From positions 67,616,318 to 67,680,317 of the forward strand of contig CM034535.1 of NCBI GenBank assembly GCA_020002185.1: a DNA stretch of 64,000 nt, read 5' to 3'. The notes beneath the pieces are model-generated. The model saw only the letters and a list, made by a program, of their open reading frames with translations. It searched no databases and had not been told where the DNA came from. Source of the stretch: Paraescarpia echinospica (Eukaryota > Annelida > Polychaeta > Sabellida > Siboglinidae). Within the stretch, counting starts at the first letter, position 1; every line of letters starts with the position of its first letter. Shown here one piece after another: positions 46,917 through 56,817 of the stretch. Made by a program: the position numbers and the translations under genes.

Positions 46917-47847
46917 TTTAAAGACTAAGCGAAATGAACCTTTTTAATTCCCAATCTGAACGAAATGTACTTTAAAAATAATGTCCTGCTATTCAACTAA
47001 TTGTTAACCTCTTCCATTACCCTGTTCAAGGCCCCTTTGGGTTGCGCTTTTCTACACATTTTCTGCTGTTTGTTGCGACACCTAGCGGTCGAGGTAACGG
47101 CATCGCAGGTAGCACCGCCAGGATTTAGCATGTCGCGCATCTATGCGGGTTGGTGTTTCAGGCCATACCTAAAATTGCAATCGCGGAATTTAATACTATT
47201 TTAGATCACCGTAAAGATATATAGATGTGTCGCTGGATGCACACAGGAATTGTTTTTTTTTTGTTATTGCCGTTTGACGATTGCGAATATTCAAACTTGC
47301 AATGGGATTTAATATGTTTTGATATCACAGTAAAGATAACAATCGTAACTACAGTTATACTGCTGGATGTACCCATGATTTATTTTTAGTTTTTTTAGTT
47401 ATTGCCGTTTGAACATCGCGAATGCTTAGCGGATATAATGAAAGGTTGCGCATTCGCGATGTTCAAATGGTAATAACTCAAAAAATTAACACAGTTCCTG
47501 TGTACGTCCAGCGACAAAATTGTAGATAAGATTGTTATCTTTACGGTGATATCAAAATATTAAATTCTGTAATTGCAATTTAATGTACAGTCTGAAACAA
47601 CAAGCCGCACCGCTGCTCGCCGTGCTGAAGGATAGGTCGCGCTCAGCGGCATTGCCTGTGGTGACGTCAGCAACATCTAATGGGTTGGTTGCTTTCTGAC
47701 CCGAAAATTACCACGTTTGAGCAGGCTTAATGACATGAGTTCGCAATAACAAGGCTTGATATTTGGCACATTACTTGACAAGAGTATTACGTTTACGTAT
47801 ACGAAGTTTCAAAGACATTTAACATTTCATTTCACTTAGTCTTTAAA
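46917..47847. repeat. Imperfect inverted repeat of about 0.93 kb (foldback element)
   Basis: Outer ends: 46917-46938 is the inverse of 47826-47847 with one mismatch (TTTAAAGACTAAG.GAAATG). A middle match pairs GCGGGTTGGTGTTTCAGG (from 47145) with CTGAAACAACAAGCCGC (to 47608). The inner arms, GAACATCGCGAATGC (47411-47425) and its exact inverse (47450-47464), flank a 24-nt loop. Part of the left arm is also duplicated directly (47205-47290 resembles 47335-47425). No transposase is present. It looks like a foldback or MITE-type element, old and rearranged. Confidence 0.75.
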
Positions 47848-48439
47848 GGTGCTTTCTCAATTCGAATGTTTTCGTTCATCTCATTTCAGATTCATTTGGT
47901 GAAAATTAAACCTACCTATTTAAGCCCCTATAGTATATCCACTACGATGTATAATTTGCTCTTTTGTGCAGCCTCTTAATTTAGTTTAGGTAAAGATCAA
48001 CAGAAACGATATTAACTTATTTCAAGTTTGCCCAAACATGCATTCAATTAATTACCAAAATGGTAGTATTCACGCGAATGCGCGATAGGTTATGTACTTG
48101 TTTCTGTGTTAATTTTGTCAACGTTTCATATTCTCTTGAAAACCCATTTACCGACGTTCAATGGCTGGTTGAAGGCTATTTGTCGGTTCGTCAATAGCCT
48201 TTATCAAATTATCAGATATAACGACTACATTAAATTCTTTCGACCAATTAAAACAACATTCATTTTTTATTAAACCGACTGCGGATATTACTTTGGTATT
48301 CCTACACTACATTGCCCTTATTTTTTCACAGAAAAATAACGGATCCTTTATGGAATAAATTAGTTGAGGAGGCAGTTCGAATAAAATAATGACTGTTTGG
48401 TCAAAATCATCGGTACAATTGCACATTCTATTTTGTGGT
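47848..48439. other. No recognisable gene
   Basis: AT-rich sequence with no identifiable feature. Confidence 0.5.
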
Positions 48440-48640
48440 GGGATCACGTTTGTCATTTATCGACGAATTTCGACTGGGATTAGTCGACCTACGTTGCCTG
48501 TGTCTTTCGGAAGAGACGCCATTTAAGCCGTTGGTCCCTTCTATCTGGTGTCTACACCAGGGAAGTAAAAGATCCCACGCAGGGAAACGTAAATAATTTG
48601 TCGAGGTCTCACTGAGCGGAAGTTTCATTCTAAAAACAAT
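48440..48640 (-). mobile_element. SINE-like repeat, copy 2
   Basis: The minus strand reads CTGCGTGGGATCTTTTAC, then CCCTGGTGTAGACACCAGAT, AGAAGGGACCAACGGC and TCTCTTCCGAAAGAC. It matches copy 1 (34166-34480) across the AGA.GGAC.AACGGC...TCTCTTCCGAAAGA core. No clear tail is visible. Confidence 0.55.
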
Positions 48641-48992
48641 TATATATCACAGAATCATAAACAAAACATCATATGTTGGTCGTATAATGGAAGATGAAAG
48701 TAGTTTGTTCGATAATGTCAACACATGTTCACAAAAGCGATAGCGTGTCGTTTGGTGATAACAGGAAGTGTGAAGACAGCACCTTTAGAAAACAACAAAC
48801 TGACTTTGCAAGACGTTTTGTATTTTTGTAAGCAACTTACATGCTTCATTGAACAATTTTTTGATATATCAATATATGATTTTACTTTGTAGTTGTAAAG
48901 TTAGTCTTTCGTCAGCGTAGCACACCGACTTTGTCAGTACATTTGACGTATGGCGTCATCGAACACGTGAGATAGTTTGTTATTCCCCTCCT

Positions 48993-49055
48993 CTCGGTTG
49001 ATTGGTGTCTTGTTATATGGATCAGACAGGCCAAACACCAATCAATCGAGATGTT
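48993..49055. repeat. Short hairpin
   Basis: TCTCGGTTGATTGGTGT is followed about 25 bases later by ACACCAATCAATCGAGA, giving a 17-bp stem with one G-T mismatch. It lies within otherwise unrecognised sequence. Confidence 0.7.
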
Positions 49056-50040
49056 GCGAATTACGAACTCACGGAAAGCAGCTAGCGTGCTACGCTAACG
49101 AAAGACTCTACGACTACGAATACAAAGGTAAATTACGTACTGGATATGTCAAAAAGAAATTATTTGCATAAAAATGAACTACCCTGAAGAATGTTCAGCA
49201 GTCAAAAATAAATAGTTATGTTTTTTTTTTTTTTTTTTAACTTAACATGGAAATGTGATACTGTGTGTGGTAGCAATAATTACCCGCTGTCACGCTCGTC
49301 AGTAGTTGTTTTTATATCCTGGCGTCGCTAGTTAATTCTATATTCGAATAAAACATTGCAATTACAATTACCTACGTGTGGCTCGCATAATCCAGCCTAT
49401 AGACAACATCCGTAGAAACTGATTCATCTTATAACTGACAGGACTGTGTTGTTTGTGATAACCATCTCGGCACCGGCGCCAGTGCGTCACCCCCTGTCTT
49501 GGAGCCATACACGTAGAGCTGTCTCGGGAGATTAAATATGGATTATCTCTAGATAAGCCTCAATGATGGATTAGTAGCGCCCGCGGTCAGTAGGGCGCCT
49601 GTGACAATGGATAAGTCTCCACCCACTGCACTAGTGACAGGTCGCGTGACTGACTCGTCGTACGCCACCGCTCTGTCATTAGATACGACTCGAATCTTAA
49701 ATCGATCACGTGAATGACGCCTACAGGTGGGCGTGTGGTTGTCATATCAAAGGATATGATGAGCACTGTAGGTGAACCAAGCAAGCGTGTCCTTGCTACT
49801 GGCGACGACGGGACATTTTACAACAATCAAAAACCGACGGGCCAAACAAACGTTTCATTAAAATGTGGTGGAAATTGTTTGTCCGCCCCCTCTGTAAGCT
49901 GCGCGGTGAGGTTTGCACACTTACCGTCAAGGTTACCGCCATTCGTGACATCTTCATGTAATTATTAAAACTACACGAGACCTACAACATTATCATTACT
50001 AAATAAATTATTCATCGTGTTGTGTTCTGCTCCCCAATAT
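49056..50040. other. No recognisable gene
   Basis: Contains a poly(T) run near 49219-49239. Open frames near 49587-49968 have no recognised domain. Confidence 0.5.
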
Positions 50041-50041
50041 A

Positions 50042-51428
50042 CAGTAATTTGCAAAAGTTTAAGACCAGGCACGATTTTTTGAAGAAATTTGACAAAACTA
50101 TGATTTTTTGGCCTTCACATAACATTATATCAGTTTATTTCGCCAAATAATCGTAGTACAACATAATATGAAACTTTATGTCGTCCAAAAGTGTCAGTGT
50201 CTCTACTTTTCAGTATTTAGTGTGTCCTCCTTTTGCTGTCAATGACCGCCTGGATGCGATATGGCATGCTAGAAACCAGAGATTCGCAGTACTCCTGGGT
50301 GATTTCGGTGACCCAAACGTCCTTGATAGCTTGTTTCAAGTTTTGAGCGCTAGATGGTTGTTTGTCTGCCACCTTATCCTTCATTATAGTCCACAGGTTC
50401 TCAATGGGAATTAGATATGGGCTGTTCCCAGGCCATTCCAGCACGGAGATTTTGTTCTTCTTGAGGAAATCAGTGGCTACCTTGGATCGGTGACAAGGAG
50501 CGCCATCTTGCATGGAAATCGTACATTAGTGGATGTCCATATGCAGTTTCAGCTTCTCCTTCAGCAACTCCACATACGTAGGTCCATTCATAGTGGTGTT
50601 AGGTGGAATAAAATACAGACCAGAGGGGCCAAAACATGACATGGCACCCCAAATCATCTGACTTGGCGGGTGTTTCATTGTAGCTGCTGTATATTTCTCA
50701 TCAAATCGCTTACCTACTGGCCGCCTAACGTGCCTCTTGCGAGGTATAAACTGTTGCATGGTCGATTCATCTGAGAACAACACTTTCTTCCACTGCGCGA
50801 GAGTCCAGTGGCAATGTTGTCTGGCAAAGTCCAGTCTCTTTTTTTTATCACAGGTGTCAGGCGTGGTTTCCGGGCCGGCTAGCGGGACTTGAGCCCAAAT
50901 TCCTTCCTGAGACGTCTCGAAACAGTACTGAGACTTATTTCCGTACCTTTTAAGCGTAAAGCAGGTCGAATTTCCTTGCATGAGCTCATTGGCGAGCACA
51001 CCACGATGCGTCTCATTGCGTGGTCATCCCTGAGCGTAGTTTTCCGTGGACGACCACTCCTTTTACTGTCACGAAATGTGCCATCAATATTGAATTTGAC
51101 GATGGCGTTGTGCACGGCTGTCTTGGAATAACGTAATTTAGCACTAATGTCTCTTTCCGTATATCCTTCTCCATGTAGAGTCACTATTTGTGCCCTTAGA
51201 ACCTCTGTCAAAGAAGATTTTTTTGCCCATTTCAGGGATGAAGACAAAACTGAAAAACACCTAATCGATACTGACAGCAGCAGACAAATGACCTGGAACT
51301 ACTGACTAGGCGTATTGCTTCAAGGCCCAAATAGGATGATGCAATCTAGACATTATCTGATGCAATCTGATGCCATACCATAAAATGCTTAAAAATCGTG
51401 CCTGGTCTTAAACTTTTGCAAATGACTG
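50042..51428 (-). mobile_element. Tc1-like DNA transposon, 1387 bp
   Basis: The ends CAGT...ACTG are flanked by TA on both sides (50040-50041 and 51429-51430), the TA target duplication of Tc1/mariner elements. The terminal inverted repeats, about 37 bp (50042-50078 and 51392-51428), differ at one position and contain TTTGCAAAAGTTTAAGACC. The length is usual for an autonomous Tc1 element. The transposase is on the minus strand and is broken. Confidence 0.95.
50217..51247 (-). pseudogene. Tc1-like transposase, frameshifted
   Basis: The N-terminus has the paired-type helix-turn-helix region (LRAQIVTLHGEGYTERDISA) and GRPRKTT. The DDE domain has LFSDES (first Asp), QDGAPCHRS (second Asp) and PIENLW (Glu), with 34 residues between the last two: DD34E, as in Tc1. 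It would cut and paste the element at TA sites. Damage: the likely ATG (complement of 51228-51230) is out of frame with the rest because of a 7-A run; a frame change lies near 50880-50895; and an in-frame TAA lies at 50526-50528 just before the second Asp. No intact protein is possible. Confidence 0.9.
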
Positions 51429-51529
51429 TACGTTGAGCGATGCTCTCATTTACTTTCATAACAAGGCATAGTTTCTTCTTTAACACAATTGTTATCTTCG
51501 ACGTCATCGTCGTCATCCCCCTCCTCATC

Positions 51530-51720
51530 ATTACCATAATAATAATAATCATCATCATCATCATAATCACGACCATCATAATTAATCACAACAATAACAG
51601 TACATTATTAATAATAATTAGACTATTTCAATATTACTGATAGGCCCTACTATTACTAACAACAGCAGCAGCAGCAGCAGAGGCAGAAGCAACAACAGCA
51701 GCAGCAGCTGCAGCAACATC
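51530..51720. repeat. (AAT/ATC)n and (CAG)n trinucleotide runs
   Basis: ATAATAATAATC and ATC/ATA triplets to about 51600, then CAGCAGCAG/CAACAG triplets at about 51660-51715. Confidence 0.85.
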
Positions 51721-53885
51721 AACACATTTAATTTCATATTGCAACATATCCGCAGGTGGCGTCACGTAGCAGGCGACATCGTAGGTTGTCTCCACCTACG
51801 GTACTGGTTGAAGATATACGCCTCGGACACTACATTAGACTAGTAGGTTTGATACAACCACGACACTGACCGTAGGCCACCACACACTAACTGGATACAG
51901 AATTAGAATAGGGGTTATAGATTGTTTTTACGTAACCTATACAAATTAAGGTGGGGTGTGTGGGTGTTGTTAATTTTTTTTCGCCGCAGCTATTTCCAGC
52001 TCTTCTTCAGCTTTGCCGCTGGCTCGCGGCTAGCTAGACTGTGATATCCAAGACGGGGGTGGGGGTGTATGTGGCGGTGGGGGTGGGGCTGCTGTCGAAA
52101 AAATTTCGCCGCCGCGTCGGCGTAACTTCACCTTATTGTAACCTGAACGGGGGTACATTGCAAACGGTCTAGGGGGCAGGGTCACGTGGGCCCATTCAAA
52201 AAGGTCTACGGGCACGCAAAATTACAAAGGTCTAGGGGAAGCACGTGTCCCAGCCCCCCCCCCCCCCACCTAGATCTGCCTATGCAGCCTACGGACCTGC
52301 AACATGACAGTCAAATAATCATAGTCAATATCAAGAAGTGTGAAAACAAATATTGTCAAGTGTTCTCCTTCTAAAATTACACGAAGCATTATAACGGCCG
52401 CAAATGATAGTTTTAATTGATGATTGCAGCGAGACAGCAAATATAATGTAAAGAACGACAAACGTTGGCGCCATCTGGTGAAAGATAGAAAAGACATACG
52501 CGAACTGGTTTCGCCACCTGTCGGATAGTTATTAGTTAATTTTCTGTTTGATCATGTTTGTTTGTTTTGTTTTTATTCATTTTCCAGCTACACAGGCATA
52601 TTTTTTTAGACGTCATTACAACTAAATGTATACATGTATATAAAAAGTAGCTGTTTAATAAGGAAAAACCCAGGACCAACATCACAAAGTTCGTGAGGCG
52701 TGACACTAAGACATCCATCATGAGAAGCAAGAAAAATGGGCCAAGAGGCCCTGAAGTCCATTGGACTAATACGCCGGCTGACCAAATGAGTGATAAGTCG
52801 GAAAAATTGTAACATTGTTTTCTTACATCCTTGTAAAGGTTTGGTAGGGTGCTTTAGACGATTTCAAAAATTATGACTGCTACAAAAATTGGCGAACTTA
52901 TGGAGCATTGAACATGGTAGGGTTCAAAAAGTGAAAATGAAGAAAATGGCTGTTGAAGTTTTACATTACATATGCAAATGGATTGCGTTGAAATATTACA
53001 TGGATGACATTCAAATGTGGCACACAGTATGTATGTTATGTTGCACTGATACAGTAGAAGTACAAATGTGCTGCTACAAAGACGTATCAAGTTATGACAA
53101 ATTATGTCTTTATGTGTAAAACTAAGAGGACAGATTATTTGAGAGCAAAAGGTAGCATCAGACACTGGGATCGTGTGACTGCTGCCTGGCTAAATGGATG
53201 CAATGGTGCTTTGAGGTTAGTTCTTCTGCCAACTATCCTTTTTACACTAGCCTGTAGGTTTAGTGGCTGCCAACACACTACTGATATATTTGAACTTGAG
53301 CCACTAATTAACTATCCACCAAGCAGTAACAGAGCAGTTTTATAATACTAATCCACAGGCTAAGTGGCAGTGATCTTCTTTTTATCATTCATGTGATGTT
53401 TATTGTGAGCAGGGCAGACAAATGGTTATCATATGTAGACAGGTACAGAAAGAAACTGACGTTTTCTATAAAAAGAACACGTTTGCCTATCAATGGCATG
53501 TATTTCCTATTGTTGCCGTTTCTGCCATGCAGAAATCAAACAACCCTGTAGGTAATTATTAATCAAATGTTTTTTGGTGAATCATAGTTACAGACCATAA
53601 AGGGTTATGATGGAAGTAAAATGTTGACATGTTTATTGTTCACTTATTGCACTATGTCTTGCATTTAGAGGAATAATTATAACAGAAAATAAAATGTTGT
53701 TTTTAAATACATGCATTGATGAGAAACTGGGAATTACTTTTCTGTGGCCTAAGAATAACTAATTTCACAAACTTCCTGCCTATATAAAATAACTGCATAA
53801 AAATAGATATCCATGCAAGACACAGACTCCGCATGTGACAAAGTTTGGGAAGGGGAATAGCTTCCCAGCCAGCATCCACTAGACC
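51721..53885. other. No recognisable gene
   Basis: Mostly AT-rich sequence. A G-rich GGTGGGGGTG run lies near 52050-52090 and a 15-C run near 52255-52268. Open frames at 52854-53345 show no family I can name; they may be remnants of a mobile element. Confidence 0.45.
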
Positions 53886-53889
53886 CCTG

Positions 53890-54190
53890 GACAGTTGGAC
53901 TTAAATATTAAGGGGTCATCCTGAAACAACCAAATGTCAACCATTAGAAGAGTTGACATAGTTCCGCTATACACAAGCAAGAAATCTGTATTTGATTGAA
54001 CCATTCTAGTATCATCAGCATATAGTAGAACATACATTTTCATCATCATCATTACTAAGGTTGTTGTAAATTTCACCAGCTGCCATGTCAAGTCCCTTAT
54101 AATTATGACTAACACTCTGTTCAAAATCATTCAGGTAAATAGCAATTAACAAAGGAGACACATTTTCTCCTTGTGGTAATTCTACATCAC
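53890..54190 (-). pseudogene. LINE reverse transcriptase fragment
   Basis: On the minus strand, LPQGENVSPLLIAIYLNDFE (the GVRQGENLSP-type RT box 4 region) is followed, after a frame change, by VLLYADDTR, the catalytic YADD box. Immediately after YADDT the homology stops and the sequence continues as AGAATGGTTCAATCAAATAC, which belongs to the tandem repeat at 54482-54950 in opposite orientation. A short, dead fragment. Confidence 0.75.
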
Positions 54191-54481
54191 ATCAGAAGAA
54201 GGCTGACACAGCCCCCAAGAATGCAAAATTTGTACACTATCTAGTGATGTGGTTTTGATAAGGGCCCTTGAGACTATCCCCTAGCAGTAGCTTTTGTGTA
54301 TTGTGTCAGAAAAGGAACCTAGAAACCTCTGCCAGTGACCAATTACAGATTAGTCACAGTTTCAGTCAGGCAGACCCGCCCTCCTCAGTGAGGTGTGACA
54401 GATGTTGTAGGAAAAGGGATTAGCCAGATAGAGTTGCAGCAGCTGCTGCTGAAGTAGACAATTTAGTTAGCAAATTTAGCA
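54191..54481. other. No recognisable gene
   Basis: Unrecognised spacer between the RT fragment and the following repeat. Confidence 0.5.
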
Positions 54482-54950
54482 TTTTAGGGGACCTTTGGTG
54501 CCCTTAGAATGATTCAATCAAATACAGATTTCTTGTGTATACTGGCACTACCACATGAAATGTATATGGAAAATTAGAGAAAAAGTTACTTGAGAGTTTT
54601 TTTTTTAAATAGGCAAAATGTGAAAATTTACCAGTTTTGGGGTCTTTTTTGGAGGGTCATTAGGTGCCCTTAGAATTATTCAATCAAATACAGATTTCTT
54701 GTGTACAGTGACACTACCACATGAAATGTATGCAAAATTAGAGAAAAAGTTTCTGAACAGTTTTTGAAAAAATAGGCAAAACGTTACATTTTTACCAGTT
54801 TGGGGGTCCTTGGAGGCCCTAGGGAGCCCTTAGAATGATTCAATCAAATACTGATTTATCGTGCATAGTGGCAGTGCCCTAAGGTATGTATATGCAAAAT
54901 TAGAGAAAAAGTTGCTGAACGGTTTCTGAGATACGGCAGCTAACGGCGGA
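54482..54950. repeat. Three diverged copies of a ~160-bp unit
   Basis: Copies begin near 54482, 54637 and 54799. Each contains GCCCTTAGAAT, then ATTCAATCAAATAC and GCAAAATTAGAGAAAAAGTT. The last ends in CTGAACGGTTTCTGAGATAC and GGCGGACGGCGGACGG. The unit ends resemble a non-autonomous element amplified in tandem. Confidence 0.85.
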
Positions 54951-55004
54951 CGGCGGACGGCGGACGCAGAGTGATGGCAATAGTCCCTTGGACCTTCAGC
55001 CAAA

Positions 55005-55273
55005 GGACTAAAAACCTGAGGGGGCTGACCGGCTACAGAAATGTCTTCGTCAACGAAGATCTGACTACTATGAGAAGAAGACATGTGCATGAACTGAAAC
55101 GGGATGAGACCATCAAGAGGGTGTGGACAATCGATGGAAGGATCACGTGCATCCAAGACCGAGAAGAGAACAGACGAGAAATGAAAAACGTGATTGAATC
55201 ACCAAACGATTTGTTCCGAGTTGGGTGGACGGAGGAGAAAGTGGCTGGACTGGGTGTGTATAACAGCCAGTAA
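55005..55273 (+). pseudogene. C-terminal fragment of LINE ORF1
   Basis: Reads LRGLTGYRNVFVNEDLT, then VWTIDGRITCIQDREENRRE, to a TAA at 55271-55273. This corresponds to the RRM/C-terminal part of ORF1 in the 6-kb LINE (shared VWTIDGRI and ENLT/EDLT spacing). The N-terminal coiled-coil half is missing, and the sequence upstream is the 160-bp repeat. Confidence 0.7.
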
Positions 55274-55527
55274 GGACTGTACACAAAATTAAGAGAAGAA
55301 TAAAGTGAATGAAACACCCCTCAAAATTAATCATGGATTCTCCATATAATAAATGTAAGCAGAATATTCGTAGTACATTGTACTAATAGTAATGGTACAC
55401 TTAATATACTGTGATTGTTGCAAACACAGGATACATATAAAATGTGCAAAATTATCACTTAAGGAACTAAATGATTATGACAGAATGTTTAACAATTGGT
55501 TCTGCATGCATTGTTTAGCCACTAGCT

Positions 55528-56170
55528 ATGTTTCCTTTTAGTAATGTCAGTAATGATGAGCTAATGCATCTCTCTGAGGGCATTGATGATGATATGGCAG
55601 ATTTATATGATGAATGTACAGATTTAAACTTTCAGCCATTTAAATATACAGAGAATAATCAACATTGTATTGGTGATAACGCTGATCCTGATATCAACTT
55701 TTACAACAGATTACACATTGATAGTCATTATTATACTGATGATCAATTTAACAGAGAATGTTGTTACAAGAAACAGGGATTGGAAAACTGTTCTTTAACA
55801 CTTTATAATTGTCGAAGTTTAGCAAAAAAACACAAGATGCTAAAGGATCATATTGCAACACTGGATGTGGGGTTTGATGTCATAGCCCTTTCTGAAACCT
55901 GGCTAAATGATGACAGTAGTGACACACCTAATATGGATGGGTATGACTTTGTGTCAAGTTCTAGGAGTACCAGAAAAGGCGGAGGAGTTGGTCTATACAT
56001 AAACAAATCATTACATTACAAATATCTCCCTGATCTGTCAAAAAATATAGATAATTGTGCTGAAATTATAACTGCTGAGGTTACGTTTAAAAATGGTAAA
56101 AGAATAACTGTGTGTTGCATATCCAGAGCACCCAACACAGACCTGACATTGCTAAATGAACATATACAGA
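55528..56170 (+). pseudogene. N-terminal part of LINE ORF2 (endonuclease), cut by satellite
   Basis: An open frame from ATG 55528 encodes a variable acidic N-terminus, then LTLYNCRSLAKKHKML, VIALSETWLND (catalytic Glu), GGGVGLYINKSL and CCISRAPNTDLTLLNEHI, the start of an APE-type endonuclease. At 56126 the sequence becomes a 43-bp tandem array whose first unit is the RAPNTDLTLLNEHI coding segment. The rest of the endonuclease and all of the RT are not in the window. Spacing to the ORF1 fragment is about 250 bp. Confidence 0.8.
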
Positions 56171-56470
56171 GCACCCAACACAGACCTGACATTGCTAAAT
56201 GAACATATACAGAGCATCCAACACAGACCTGACATTACTAAATGAACATATACAGACCACCCAACACAGACCTGACATTGCTAAATGAACATATACAGAG
56301 CACCCAACACAGGTCTGACATTACTAAATGAACATATACAGAGCACCCAACACAGACCTGACATTGCTAAATGAACATATACAGAGCACCCAACACAGAC
56401 CTGACACTGCTAAATGAACATATACAGAGCACCCAACACAGACCTGACATTGCTAAATGAACATATCCAG
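56126..56470. repeat. 43-bp satellite, left block (8 copies)
   Basis: 345 bp, eight 43-bp units containing GCACCCAACACAGACC, TGACATTGCTAAATGAAC and ATATACAGA. The first unit is continuous with LINE endonuclease coding sequence. The block is interrupted at 56471 by the LTR element and resumes at 61991. Confidence 0.97.
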
Positions 56471-56681
56471 CGCCAATGGCTATTAGTTACTATTCCATGA
56501 TTGTTGTTCAATGGTAATATTGTCGTGACCCCTAGTTTCCGGGTCACGGCCTCGTATGTTTGGATACTTCCTGTTGTGAGTTGCAGTTTTGTGTTCTCTT
56601 ATTAAAACACTGTTCTAGTTACGCATACGTACCAGTGTTTGTTTGTGTGACTCGAAGTGTGCATTTGATCACCTAATGGCG
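56471..56681 (+). repeat. 5' LTR
   Basis: 211 bp, starting CGCCAATGGC and ending CTAATGGCG. Contains ATTAAA (56601-56606) as a possible polyadenylation signal. Identical to the 3' LTR except at 56633 (C here, T at 61942). The termini are not the usual TG...CA. Confidence 0.93.
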
Positions 56682-56692
56682 TGGTGGCAGCG
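56682..56692 (+). other. Primer-binding site, tRNA-Leu type
   Basis: TGGTGGCAGCG directly follows the 5' LTR and is complementary to the 3' end, including CCA, of animal tRNA-Leu (AAG/TAG isoacceptors). The match then weakens. This is where minus-strand DNA synthesis would be primed. Confidence 0.7.
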
Positions 56693-56817
56693 CTCACAAC
56701 GAACCCGCTCACCAAAACGGGCGCAATAAAAGCAGATACACATTGACAGTCCGCCGACCTCACGGCGCAAACAGCTAGCCGAAACGGCTCTGTATCACTA
56801 GCAGGTGTGGTAACAAC

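Noticed and set aside
52854..53345. Short frames that might be a transposase remnant
   Set aside because: Composition hints at an old element, but no family motif can be pointed to.
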